Shown: positions 1-8,898 of the stretch, in pieces
How the letters are laid out: each line of letters starts with the position of its first letter
Numbering within the stretch: the first letter of the stretch is position 1
DNA from: Enterovibrio calviensis DSM 14347
GTDB lineage: Bacteria > Pseudomonadota > Gammaproteobacteria > Enterobacterales > Vibrionaceae
NCBI RefSeq assembly: GCF_000621165.1
Contig: NZ_JHZA01000001.1
Span: forward strand, 248,001 to 312,000
Reading direction: 5' to 3'
DNA length: 64,000 nucleotides
Translations under genes and position numbers: made by a program
The notes under the pieces: generated by a model
Told to the model about the DNA's origin: nothing
The model's input: the letters and a program-made list of their open reading frames with translations, nothing else
Databases searched by the model: none

Positions 1-667
1 ACTGCGGGGAATTGAGGGAATTTATTATCTACGGCGACTTAGCAAAGATAGGATTTGCAAGTCAGCGGACAGGTTAAATAACAGCCACCGTGTGTCCGTA
101 AATCCTCCAAGCTTGGAGTCCCAACTAACCGATGTAAGTTAACGTTCTAATTTTTCTGAATTTAACTATGAAAAATCGCATCCCCCGCGTTATTTATTTT
201 AATTTTGAGGCATTGCTTCATTTTATAATTGGAGCACGTGTGTTAAGTAACCAGGTAATAATGTGCCGCTATTCCTTTAACGTATAAAAAAGCAACAAAG
301 CCACTGATTTCGCGGTGGCTTGTTTATTTAAGCGGAAGGATAGAATTGACTTGGCTGAAGGCGAGCAACCCACCTTTAGTATCTCGGGGCTCTATTTGGA
401 GATATTCTGAGGTTAAACAGAACGAAGATTTCGTGGCTTCTTGCACAGATTCTTGGTCAACACTAAGCGTGACTAGAAAATCATTGGGTTGTGTTGGTAT
501 CGAATACTCTGGCTTTCGCCAAATGGGAAAGGGACAAAAACGGGTTTCAAGCTAACCTAGTGAATGTGCCGGAACAACACAGTATTACTGCCCTTCGCCG
601 CTAAACCTCTACTAGGTTCTTCCCTGATAGTGATAAAATCTCCGCATCAGAATTACCGAGAAACTCT
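1..667. other. AT-rich stretch with no secure gene
   Basis: I find no convincing gene here. Two frames are open from the left edge, to about 114 and about 139 on the plus strand. They could be the tail of a gene starting outside the window, but neither tail is recognisable. A terminator-like hairpin lies at 298-326. A 69-codon frame at 346-555 has no ribosome binding site and an unlikely composition. Confidence 0.5.
298..326 (+). terminator. Rho-independent terminator candidate
   Basis: Arms AAGCCAC (298-304) and GTGGCTT (315-321) pair perfectly and are followed by a T-rich GTTTATTT. It may end a transcript arriving from beyond the left edge. Confidence 0.5.
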
Positions 668-1006
668 ATGTATATCCATCATGTTAATGGCATCGACTGG
701 CTGGTGATTACAGCTTTTGAAGAACTGAAAACGATGTTTATCGAAGAAGCCGGTGCGATCCCCTCTTGCTTCTCTACCGCCAGCGAATTGAACCTGATTG
801 ATCAAGCCAAGCGCACATATGGATATTTGCCGACACTCAGCGGCGTGATCACCGATACAGGCGTCTTTCAAAGCAAGGACAACGAAGAAGATTTGAACCC
901 ACTGCTTGCCTGCCTCGTTGAAGGTCGTGGTCGAGTGTTTATCTACTGGGGTGGTTTTGTGGCTTTTGTGGGTGACGAGCAAACCTTTATTACCCGAATG
1001 GACTGA
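668..1006 (+). CDS. Small hypothetical protein (112 aa)
   Basis: This is an unrecognised 112-residue protein with balanced composition, no signal peptide and no membrane segment. The C-terminal part reads like a compact globular domain rich in hydrophobic and aromatic residues (GRVFIYWGGFVAFVGDEQ). The upstream GAGAAA is only a weak ribosome binding site. The opposite strand is also open, from 1054 to 653 (133 codons), but that reading is rich in His, Arg, Phe and Cys and looks less like a real protein, so I prefer the plus strand. It stands alone, with no gene close enough for an operon. No function can be assigned. Confidence 0.5.
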   Translation: MYIHHVNGIDWLVITAFEELKTMFIEEAGAIPSCFSTASELNLIDQAKRTYGYLPTLSGVITDTGVFQSKDNEEDLNPLLACLVEGRGRVFIYWGGFVAFVGDEQTFITRMD

Positions 1007-1762
1007 AAATCGTTCAGTCAGTTGAAATCGGCGAATTGAACGGAGCCGGAGCAAACCGACCTGACATGAATTTCGGCACTTTTGAGCTAGTGACTATTGC
1101 ATTGGCTGTTGGCGCAGCCAAAAGAGCTCTAATGTCTACTTATCTGAGAAGAACTTGTATATGATATGCGCTCACCCAAAGATTTCGTAGTGTCAACTTT
1201 ATGTAGTTACTTAGCTTTCGTTTTACTATCTTAAAAATTTCAACTTCGAACCCAAATTTAAAATTTAGCGAGATTTTAAACATTAGCTAGTGATCCTATT
1301 TTTAACTTACTCAAGCAACAAATCGTATTCCCCGGATCAAAAAGCTGAGTTTTAACCACTTAAGATAGTAAAAAATCAACCTTTTCCTCCTTGGCGAGCA
1401 CCAGCGAACTGGACTATTGTAAATAAAATATTCTTATAAATTATTGAGGAATGAGCTTCCTCACACACTACTTACTTATATATCTTAGACTAAATCATAT
1501 TCTTAGCAGACTTTACTGCATTACCTGAACTCTAAATTCTCTTTGCTTTGGTGTAATGTAAAAAACCACCGCATACCCCCTCCATTTAATCTATAGTTAT
1601 ATTTCAAATGAGAGGCATATCACATATAAAAGATTAGCATATGGCTGTTAATTTCACCACTAACCACCTTTAAATCCTATTGGAAATATTAGTTAAAATT
1701 CAATAGCTTAAATTAATTTATTAAAACAAAAAATGCTCTATTTTTTGTCTAATACAGGTATA
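1007..1762. other. AT-rich intergenic stretch
   Basis: About 750 bases of strongly AT-rich DNA without an open frame of useful length on either strand. I see no clear terminator, repeat array or RNA gene. The composition differs visibly from the GC-balanced genes to the right of 5.6 kb and fits an acquired region. Confidence 0.5.
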
Positions 1763-2233
1763 CTAAATTACATCACCTGGCCACTCTTTATTGCGTAACT
1801 TCCTTATGGTTTCAGATACATCAAATAGCTTTGCGAGTAACGGAATGGAACACAAAACCAATATAATAAATATAACTTTAACTCCATATTCATTCTCAAT
1901 GATAAAGGATGATAACAAAAATAAAACAAAGAAAAAAGCACAAGAAAGTATACCAATCTTCAAAATGAAATATATAGAGTATAGTACAATCACTTCAGTA
2001 GACGGATTCCATATTTTATTTTCTCTTTTGTATGAAAGGTATGTTAGGTCAAAATACTTCACCAGCATCCAAAAAATATAAAACAATAAAACTATTGCCA
2101 TGACAGAATTTTCAGACAGCAAGAGGATTAATGCCCCAACAACCACCTCCAGTCCAAAGTATAACTTCCTATAAATACTACTCCTAGAAAGAAACCATTC
2201 TTTTAATAGATGTTCAAATAACATATAAATCAT
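1763..2233 (-). CDS. Small polytopic membrane protein, hypothetical
   Basis: This 156-residue protein is dominated by hydrophobic segments. I see about four membrane spans, near residues 26-42, 44-60, 80-110 and 118-135. A short charged loop around 66-75 and a basic C-terminal tail (RKLRNKEWPG) suggest an inner-membrane protein. The start is uncertain: ATG codons occur at residues 1 and 4, and neither has a strong Shine-Dalgarno sequence. Base composition is very AT-rich, unlike the core genes of the window, which suggests horizontal acquisition. I recognise no family. Lone small membrane proteins in islands can be immunity proteins or defence effectors, but nothing in the sequence shows that here. 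Confidence 0.55.
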   Translation of the reverse strand: MIYMLFEHLLKEWFLSRSSIYRKLYFGLEVVVGALILLLSENSVMAIVLLFYIFWMLVKYFDLTYLSYKRENKIWNPSTEVIVLYSIYFILKIGILSCAFFFVLFLLSSFIIENEYGVKVIFIILVLCSIPLLAKLFDVSETIRKLRNKEWPGDVI

Positions 2234-2611
2234 AATCTTGACATACTGATAAATTCAATTATGAAAGTATAGCTAGTTAAATAACCCTTGCTTTCTATAC
2301 TTCGAGACAAGAAATAAATAAATATGTGTTTATTTATTGAAGCTAATAAAACTACAACCCATCAGACCTCATGACATTAAAAAATAGTTAAAAATATCAT
2401 GAGCATAAATACCCACTAAACCATCAACATCTCAGTAGAAGCTAGACGAGTTTAGAAAGAAGTTATTTGGCGGCTACGCACTCGTGTGTTCACTTCGTAT
2501 AAACTCCGATAGGAGAAAACGAAGTCGTCGACTTTGTTGTTCGAACGCACTGACTGCTGATGCAGCCCAAAGAAGATTATAGTCTATTGACCGAAGAAGG
2601 GATCATATGTG
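2234..2611. other. Intergenic stretch, no gene seen
   Basis: About 380 bases between the small membrane protein and the zinc-ribbon gene. I see no open frame worth reporting and no clear terminator. The last 130 bases are less AT-rich than the rest and may be a remnant of a different insertion. Confidence 0.4.
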
Positions 2612-3718
2612 TTAAAAACCATTTTCCGCAATACTTGCCCTAACATCATCCTCGCATCTAACACAAGCAAAATACTGAATAGTATCCATGTCTCCTGTAA
2701 CAAACTCATCGCAATTGGGACATGAAATTGCTCCCCAGCCTCTATCAAAACAAGAGACGCAACTCCAAAGACCATCAATGTAGAATACGGACGGAGTATC
2801 GTCATGGCATCCGTGACAGTAAGCTACCCACTCACCTTCCTCACACCAGCCATCGCCATCAGAGTATTGCTCCTTACACGCTTTCAATACATATTCATGC
2901 TCGATCTCCGCGTCACAATGAGGACAGTTTTTTAGGTCTTTATTGAAGAATTCAAAGTCCTCATTGCAACTTTGACAAGGTATTGTAGCCTTAGTTTTTT
3001 TAAGCAAAGTGTCTTTGACACCACAGACTAAACATTCGAAGTCGTTGCCCCATCTGTTTTCTTCAATCACCTCAGCAGCAGCCATATTGCAATGATTACA
3101 AACTTCAATTTGTTTACCAGACTTCTTCTTATTTTCAATATCAGGGTAAATTTCAGTAAACCGAGCTGTAATGAAGTCTTGCTGCCTCATCATTCGTTTA
3201 TGAATTCGTTGAATTTCCTCGATGTAATCATCAAAAACAGGAGACCAAGTTGTAACTAGTAACTCATGCAGGTAATGCCACGCACACCATTGTTCAACTA
3301 CAACACTCACTTTGGTAGCATCAATGTCATGATATTTCGTATGCGCGAAATGAACGATTTGGTTTCTATGCTCTCCTAGAGCTTTGAATGCATCCACCGC
3401 TTTCGTGGGAATTGGTTCACAAAGAATGTTTTTCATTCTTTTAACCGCATCATCGAGGAAAACAGAATGGAAATCTCCGACTTGAAAACTATTTAGGTTC
3501 GCTAACTCTGGACGGCTAAGGATTAATGTCCAATGTTCATGCATTAACCTTGCTTTCAAAAATAGTTCGACAGATGAGTAAAAATCAACAATAGAGTTTT
3601 TTGGTCTCTTATCAAGGTCGTCCAGTGAGGAATCCAAAAAATCAACTGCATTTTTTACTAATGCATCAAACATCTCTTCTTTATTTTGTTTCTTTTGAGA
3701 AATGAATTTATGTCCCAC
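2612..3718 (-). CDS. HEPN-like protein with array of zinc ribbons
   Basis: Unrecognised as a whole, but two parts are readable. The N-terminal part (about residues 15-165) is alpha-helical and carries R118-N119-x3-H123 in the context EHRNQIVHF. This is the Rx4-6H signature of HEPN domains, many of which are metal-independent RNases. The C-terminal part holds eight CxxC pairs (Cys 207/210, 229/232, 248/251, 265/268, 301/304, 320/323, 333/336, 352/355), enough for four zinc ribbons that could bind nucleic acid or protein. I start it at the GTG at 3718, which has AGAGGA six bases upstream. A TTG at 3745 is possible but has no such site. The neighbour upstream is the 443-residue gene on the same strand, 162 bases away. 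A role in phage defence or RNA cleavage is inference only. Confidence 0.7.
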   Translation of the reverse strand: MGHKFISQKKQNKEEMFDALVKNAVDFLDSSLDDLDKRPKNSIVDFYSSVELFLKARLMHEHWTLILSRPELANLNSFQVGDFHSVFLDDAVKRMKNILCEPIPTKAVDAFKALGEHRNQIVHFAHTKYHDIDATKVSVVVEQWCAWHYLHELLVTTWSPVFDDYIEEIQRIHKRMMRQQDFITARFTEIYPDIENKKKSGKQIEVCNHCNMAAAEVIEENRWGNDFECLVCGVKDTLLKKTKATIPCQSCNEDFEFFNKDLKNCPHCDAEIEHEYVLKACKEQYSDGDGWCEEGEWVAYCHGCHDDTPSVFYIDGLWSCVSCFDRGWGAISCPNCDEFVTGDMDTIQYFACVRCEDDVRASIAENGF

Positions 3719-3880
3719 AATTTTTCCTCTGATTTTCAACACCAAATTAAGTGGTACTCAACCTTACTTGATATAAACCAAACAAGAATGCAACGTCTGC
3801 AATAAGGTGTGCCCCTCCAAACCAGCAAAGCACACTGAAATCCATGCCAAAACCGCAGAGTGTAACGCATCACCTTGTTT

Positions 3881-5212
3881 TTATGCCGATGATTTCGTGA
3901 ATGGCTTGTGATACAGTGACGACATTTCATCCTGCTTCAGATAAAACTTAGGCATTTGTTCCTTTTGAACCCAGGCATAACCATTTAAGCGGTCTTTTAG
4001 AGCACCATATTGTGAAGGCATTGAAAGTTCGTTCATAACCTTTTTGACAAATGAACGATAGCGTTTACCAACAAAATACTGTTTATACAATACTGCAGGA
4101 ATCGGTAGCTCAACTTTTGCATCATCACCAGAAACACTAATACCTAACATTTTTGTTGGTGGTGATAATTTTATAAACCTAGGATCTACACCTTTCTCTT
4201 TTAAGAGGTTATCTCCTACGGCCTCAATTTCGCGAACCATCTTTGAATGCTTCTGATAGTGACCAAGTTCCATGTCACGCTCGATATCAGTAAGACGCTC
4301 TCTAATTTCAATAACTTCCGCTGTTTTTCTATAATGTGATAGTGCATCTAGGTATTCTTGACCATTTGCACACTCCTTTACCAGCATTGGAATAAAGTTA
4401 GGAAGGCGTAATTCATCTGAATTTGGTACTAGATCTAGGTCACCGTATGTTTGGAGCATCTTCTTTTGAAAACCTCGCATACCCACATGAAATGATTTCG
4501 CGAAATCACCAGATGAATTTGCTCCATGATTTAATCGGTCAAGGAAGTCATAAGAAAAGAAATCTCTCAAAGGGTGCGACATATAATTGACACCAAGTTT
4601 GGCTGCATATACTTGATGCCAAATATATTGATTACCAAGCCATGCCATAACCGAAAGCATACGCTTTACATGTCCCGATAACTTTTCCCAGTTTACAGGG
4701 AGACCATCTGTCCCTCTAATTTTTAGTTTTTCACCTAAACCATAATCAGCAGGACTAGCCAACACAGCTTCAATTAATGGATTTTCTTTTTCTACCCCCA
4801 TACTACGAAAAACCAAATAGAACTCTGAACTAGCATGCTCCCAAATAAATTTACTAAATGCATTCGCTTGCTCAAAATATTGAGAGAATAAAGTTCTATC
4901 TGACCCTGCCTTGTATGCGGTCGTCCAAGCATCAGAAAGAGCGTTGGATATCGTCAACAAATCAGAATCCTCTTTCGCGTCAACAGTAGTAAAAGAGAAC
5001 ACTGGATCTGATAACATTATTTTTCGAGCTGGAGTGAGAGCTTGTTTATAAGTGTCAGGAACAATAATTCTATCGCTTAGTAAAAATGCCTCACTGAAAC
5101 GCTCAAGTGCAACATGCTCAACATCAAGTAACGCAGGCTCCTTTGTAGGAGCTTTACCTAAAGCACGCTGCACACTTGATATAGTTGCATTGTCCAATAA
5201 CACTGAAGACAT
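3881..5212 (-). CDS. Hypothetical protein (443 aa), island gene
   Basis: I do not recognise this protein. It is soluble, with no signal peptide or membrane segment. The N-terminal third contains the hydrophobic stretch FLLSDRIIVPDTY. The middle is aromatic-rich (WLGNQYIWHQVYAAK). A probable coiled coil covers about residues 300-345 (many Glu, Arg and Ile), and the end is lysine-rich. The start at 5212 is chosen because AAGGAG lies nine bases upstream, although the frame stays open to 5350. A strong inverted repeat lies 37-74 bases upstream of the start. The gene runs in the same direction as the HEPN-like gene and both are AT-rich, so they may form a two-gene module. No catalytic motif was identified. 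Confidence 0.7.
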   Translation of the reverse strand: MSSVLLDNATISSVQRALGKAPTKEPALLDVEHVALERFSEAFLLSDRIIVPDTYKQALTPARKIMLSDPVFSFTTVDAKEDSDLLTISNALSDAWTTAYKAGSDRTLFSQYFEQANAFSKFIWEHASSEFYLVFRSMGVEKENPLIEAVLASPADYGLGEKLKIRGTDGLPVNWEKLSGHVKRMLSVMAWLGNQYIWHQVYAAKLGVNYMSHPLRDFFSYDFLDRLNHGANSSGDFAKSFHVGMRGFQKKMLQTYGDLDLVPNSDELRLPNFIPMLVKECANGQEYLDALSHYRKTAEVIEIRERLTDIERDMELGHYQKHSKMVREIEAVGDNLLKEKGVDPRFIKLSPPTKMLGISVSGDDAKVELPIPAVLYKQYFVGKRYRSFVKKVMNELSMPSQYGALKDRLNGYAWVQKEQMPKFYLKQDEMSSLYHKPFTKSSA

Positions 5213-5248
5213 TGATGAACTCTCCTTAAAATATAACAATTTATTAGA

Positions 5249-5286
5249 TCCCAAAGTGGGGTAATTAAACACTCCACTTTGGGATT
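5249..5286. repeat. Strong inverted repeat upstream of the 443-aa gene
   Basis: Arms ATCCCAAAGTGG and CCACTTTGGGAT (12 of 12 pairing) flank a 14-base AT-rich loop, and a T run follows on the plus strand. Read on the minus strand it lies in the leader or promoter of the gene starting at 5212, so it may be an operator, an attenuator or a plus-strand terminator. Confidence 0.6.
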
Positions 5287-5572
5287 TTTTGCGCATCCGC
5301 CGGACACTTGGACTTAGCATAAGCGCATGTTTTGAATAGAGTATCATCATACTCTACAAAATCACGAACGGGAAAATACGACAAAGTGCGGGATTTTCTC
5401 CACACCTCACGACTGGATTAGAAAATCTATCGAAAACTCTCGATGTGACAATAATGAGGTTAACTTTCGCTAAGAAGGAATGGGGCAGAAACAGTTTAGA
5501 GTGCCCCCAAAACTCAGGCTTTACCCCAATCATCCTAGAGAAAACCCTGACCACTCCCCACGCACGCAACAC
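5287..5572. other. Intergenic stretch at the island boundary
   Basis: Nearly 290 bases between the inverted repeat and the terminator of the SDR gene. Short open frames exist on both strands, but none has a ribosome binding site or a protein-like composition. Base composition changes here from AT-rich to balanced, so an island junction could lie in it. I found no tRNA and no obvious attachment site. Confidence 0.35.
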
Positions 5573-5600
5573 AAAAAAGCCATCTAAAAAGATGGCTTTG
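5573..5600 (-). terminator. Rho-independent terminator of the SDR gene
   Basis: Arms GCCATC/GATGGC with an A/T loop. On the minus strand it ends in six T residues, just past the stop of the SDR gene. Confidence 0.8.
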
Positions 5601-5626
5601 GGGCTCTCAATAATTGTTGAAAAGCT

Positions 5627-6346
5627 TTATGGCTGCTGGCGTGTTGCGGCAATCACGATTTCACGTACGCAGACATTCTGCGGCTGGTTGTATGCGTAAG
5701 TCACTGCGTTCGCGATGTCATCCGCGGCTAGGATGCCGCCCATGTCTTCTTTCCAGCTTTCGTAGCCTTCTTTGATTTCTTCACTGGTGGTGTGAGAAAG
5801 CAATTCGGTTTCTACTGCGCCAGGGGCGATGGTGATAACACGCACGTTGGCGGCTGCCACTTCTTCACGCACGTTTTCAGAAATCGCGTGTACCGCGAAT
5901 TTTGTGCCGCAGTAAGCCGCGTGGTTAGGGAAGGTTTTACGGCCTGCCACTGAGCTGATGTTGATGATGGTGCCGCTGTTACGCGCAATCATTGGGGCAA
6001 GTACGGCTTGCATCCCGTTCATCAAACCGACCACGTTAACGTTGAACATGTTTTGCCATTCAGCAGCGTCTTGCGTTGCCATGTCGCCCAGCAACATCAC
6101 CCCTGCATTGTTAACCAACAAATCAGCTTCACCGTACATCGCTTCTGCCTCAGCAACAGCGTCGTCAAACGAGGCTTTTTCAGTGATATCGACTTTCTTG
6201 CACAGTGTGTTAGGTAGGTTAAGGGCTTCTAGGCGATCTGCACGGCGCGCAAGCAGCAACAACGGGTGACCTTGTGCTGATAATTGTTTTGCGATGGCTT
6301 CACCAATACCTGAGCTTGCACCAGTGATAACAACTAACTTTTTCAT
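5627..6346 (-). CDS. Short-chain dehydrogenase/reductase (SDR)
   Basis: Classical SDR oxidoreductase of 239 residues, the normal family length, acting in the cytoplasm with NAD(P)H. The glycine-rich cofactor loop TGASSGIG is at residues 8-15, NNAG at 79-82, the catalytic Ser in INISSVAG near 131, and YxxxK at Tyr145/Lys149. The Arg-Arg after the second beta strand (LLARRADR) suggests a preference for NADP. It resembles the YdfG/3-hydroxy acid dehydrogenase group, but the substrate cannot be told from sequence. The gene is divergent from a LysR-type regulator across about 110 bases, the usual layout for a regulator controlling its neighbour. It ends at its own terminator. Confidence 0.9.
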   Translation of the reverse strand: MKKLVVITGASSGIGEAIAKQLSAQGHPLLLLARRADRLEALNLPNTLCKKVDITEKASFDDAVAEAEAMYGEADLLVNNAGVMLLGDMATQDAAEWQNMFNVNVVGLMNGMQAVLAPMIARNSGTIINISSVAGRKTFPNHAAYCGTKFAVHAISENVREEVAAANVRVITIAPGAVETELLSHTTSEEIKEGYESWKEDMGGILAADDIANAVTYAYNQPQNVCVREIVIAATRQQP

Positions 6347-6459
6347 GTTCTACCTCGATCGGAATGTTTGTTTTTTATTAACTATTTCTTATTGAGGCTG
6401 CATTCTAAATAAGTCATGATTGTTGATATATATGTCACAATAAAACTCAGTGTTACGCT

Positions 6460-7377
6460 ATGAGCACCAATAAAGACCCATTGAATGACAACCTTGCTGA
6501 TATCCGCGCCTTCGTGGCGATTGCCGAATCGGGCAGCTTTTCCAAAGCGGCTGAAAAGCTCGGTGCATCGCGCGCGCACATGTCACGTCAGCTTAGTCAG
6601 CTTGAAAGCCGCCTAGGTGTGCAACTCATTATTCGTACCACCCGTTCTCAACGTTTAACCACAGCAGGCGAGGCCTTCTTTACACGTTGCCAAGCGGCGA
6701 TGATGCAAATTGATGATGCTATTTCCGATGCCATTGATGATTCCGACCAACTACGCGGTCGCATTGCGGTGAACTGCGTGGGAGGAATATTGGGAGAATC
6801 ACTGGTGGGCGATGTGATCCACCGATTCTGTTTTGACCACCCTGATATTCATGTTGAATTGGATTTCAGCAGCGAACGGGTGGATCTGATTGAGTCCCGT
6901 TTTGACTTGGTACTGCGCATGGGTGCGCTGAATGATTCGCGATTGATTGGTCGCTACTTGGGTGACATTGAAATTGGTACCTATGCCGCGCCACATTATT
7001 TATCGCAACGGGGTCGCCTTGAGCACCCAAGGGATTTACTGAAACACGATTGCTTAACGGGGTCTGTGACACGTTGGCGTTATGTCCGTGCGGATGACCA
7101 TTCCCAACATGTCGATGTCGATGTGAAAGGCAATTTACAATGTAAAAACGGCCATGTGTTGATGAGCGCATCGTTACAAGGAAACGGTATTTGTCGACTC
7201 CCATCGCTGTACTGCGAAAGCCATGTTCAAGCGGGAAGATTAGAAAACGTCTTTACCGAGTGGGAAGTGGAGAAAGTCCCGTTGTATTTGCTTTATCACA
7301 AAGACCGCCACCAGCCGAAACGATTGAAAGCCTTAATACAACGCATGGTTGCAGACGTACCACCTCAGCTTTCATAA
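6460..7377 (+). CDS. LysR-family transcriptional regulator
   Basis: LysR-type regulator of 305 residues. The winged helix-turn-helix covers about residues 13-71, with the typical AxSGSFSKAAEKLGASRAHM segment and the recognition-helix pattern SRQLSQLESRLGVQL. It is followed by the linker helix and a periplasmic-binding-protein-like effector domain. It belongs to the large subgroup that often controls a divergent oxidoreductase, and here it lies back to back with the SDR gene. The shared 110-base intergenic region is the likely operator, and the SDR gene the likely target. The effector is unknown. Confidence 0.9.
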   Translation: MSTNKDPLNDNLADIRAFVAIAESGSFSKAAEKLGASRAHMSRQLSQLESRLGVQLIIRTTRSQRLTTAGEAFFTRCQAAMMQIDDAISDAIDDSDQLRGRIAVNCVGGILGESLVGDVIHRFCFDHPDIHVELDFSSERVDLIESRFDLVLRMGALNDSRLIGRYLGDIEIGTYAAPHYLSQRGRLEHPRDLLKHDCLTGSVTRWRYVRADDHSQHVDVDVKGNLQCKNGHVLMSASLQGNGICRLPSLYCESHVQAGRLENVFTEWEVEKVPLYLLYHKDRHQPKRLKALIQRMVADVPPQLS

Positions 7378-7469
7378 CGGTTACGCCGAATAACCGAACG
7401 ATTAAGTGTGAGTACACACTTCGGCTAAAACAAGCTGATTTTCTTACCTATCTATTGGTTTCAGGCAAT

Positions 7470-7500
7470 AAAAAACCACGCTGAATAGCGTGGTTTTTTT
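7470..7500. terminator. Bidirectional terminator
   Basis: ACCACGC/GCGTGGT hairpin flanked by A and T runs on both sides. It ends the LysR gene on the plus strand and could end the EamA gene on the minus strand. Confidence 0.8.
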
Positions 7501-7613
7501 AGCATATCATTTCTCACGATGACTTATCGTCGATAGCCGTCGCCACGATCTTCTTCATCGCTACAACCTCCGCTAACTCACTATCTCCACTATCTCCAAA
7601 GTCGCCACCGTTA

Positions 7614-8693
7614 TCAAACAGCGCCCGTCACTTTGTTTGGCGTAATGATGTGGTCAGCATGAACACAAGATTCTCGCGTTTCCTCTTCACTCGCCACAAC
7701 GTCATCATCGGGCAAAATGATACTGTCAGCCATCGCAGACTTTTCAGCCAGTGCGATGTCATCATCTTCCGTGCGCATGTCTTCGGTTAAGCTCGCAAAC
7801 GTTGTCTCTGTCGCCAACGCTTCTTCTCTCGCCGCGCGTTTTGTTTTGCGCTTTTCTAGGCCAGCAAGCCAGATGAGAGGCACAACAATCAACGAGGTTC
7901 CGACAATCATTAGCATGTCTGGTACTTCACCAAACAGAACAAGGCCGACGCCAACTGCACAAACCAAGCCGCTGTATTCTGCACTCGCGATCTTGTTACT
8001 TTCCGCAGCGCGGTAGGCAATTACACACGTGGCGGCATACACCAAAATGAACGCGGTTGAACCAGACGCACGCAGGAATAAATCCATGCTAAATGGCGCA
8101 CCTTCATACAAGGCCAACCCCAATGCGATAGGAATACCGATCAGGTTATGCAGCAACAAGGTTTGCGGCACGGTTTGTTCACGCGGAATTTTCGGGATCA
8201 ACAAGTTGTTCACCGCCAGCGTGACCGCCACGATCATGGCGGAAATTGCCGCCCAGCTGAGTTCTGTCGGGCGCACCAAGATAAGCACACCAATAAAGCC
8301 CACCACGGCAGCAGCAATAGATGCCGATGACAGCTTTTCACGCAAGAACATGGCAGCCAATGGAAGCATGATCAAGGGTGCTGCGTAGAAGATCGCGTTC
8401 GCCGTTGCCAATGGCAAGGTGGTTAACGCAATCACCGAAAAGAACACACCGACTAGCCACACATGAGCACGTAGAAAGTGCCACTTAAGCCCAAGTGTCA
8501 GGTTCTTCTTCGGTGCCGTTAAACAGAAAGGAAGTAAAATGAGAACGGCTGACACCTGACGAAACAAAGCAAATTGGAAGATAGCGCCATCAGGCCCGCC
8601 TTCCATCGTTTTAACCAGCGCGTCCGAAAACGTCGCGCTAAGGTTACCAATGACCAACAAGGTCATGGCCATCCCAATTGAAATATTACGCAT
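7614..8693 (-). CDS. EamA/DMT-family membrane transporter
   Basis: Drug/metabolite transporter superfamily protein with two EamA repeats and about ten membrane helices between residues 5 and 280. The first repeat covers about 5-140 and the second 150-280 (VYAATCVIAYRAAESNKIA belongs to the second). Members export amino acids, metabolites or drugs. The protein is longer than the usual ~300 residues: a hydrophilic, acidic C-terminal tail of about 75 residues (many Glu, Asp and Thr) follows the last helix and is of unknown purpose. It is divergent from a LysR regulator at 8899, which probably controls it. The substrate cannot be deduced. Confidence 0.85.
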   Translation of the reverse strand: MRNISIGMAMTLLVIGNLSATFSDALVKTMEGGPDGAIFQFALFRQVSAVLILLPFCLTAPKKNLTLGLKWHFLRAHVWLVGVFFSVIALTTLPLATANAIFYAAPLIMLPLAAMFLREKLSSASIAAAVVGFIGVLILVRPTELSWAAISAMIVAVTLAVNNLLIPKIPREQTVPQTLLLHNLIGIPIALGLALYEGAPFSMDLFLRASGSTAFILVYAATCVIAYRAAESNKIASAEYSGLVCAVGVGLVLFGEVPDMLMIVGTSLIVVPLIWLAGLEKRKTKRAAREEALATETTFASLTEDMRTEDDDIALAEKSAMADSIILPDDDVVASEEETRESCVHADHIITPNKVTGAV

Positions 8694-8898
8694 GATAAAG
8701 GCTCCTGTTCATGTCGTATTTCCTCTCTCACGATGTTGCGGCGTTCAAAATAGCGGATTGAGTTATCGCCATTCAGACATGCAACCTCTCGAGATTAAGG
8801 GCCCAAAGATCTAATCTGGATCACAGAATGGGCATAGTAGCGCTGCTTTAGCATGACGTATAATGATGAAAATTCGCTATTCATGAGTTTTTTAGATA

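Noticed and set aside
346-555. 69-codon frame after the first terminator
   Set aside because: No ribosome binding site, low-complexity Ser/Trp-rich product, and AT-rich non-coding surroundings.
653-1054. 133-codon minus-strand frame opposite the 112-aa gene
   Set aside because: Composition (many His, Arg, Cys, Phe) is that of an antisense shadow; the plus reading looks like a protein.
3746-3880. Possible integron attC-like site between the two island genes
   Set aside because: There are short complementary arms (GTGTGC/GCACAC, TCTGC/GCAGA), but the arrangement is asymmetric and no attC core pair with correct spacing is clear. No integrase is in the window.
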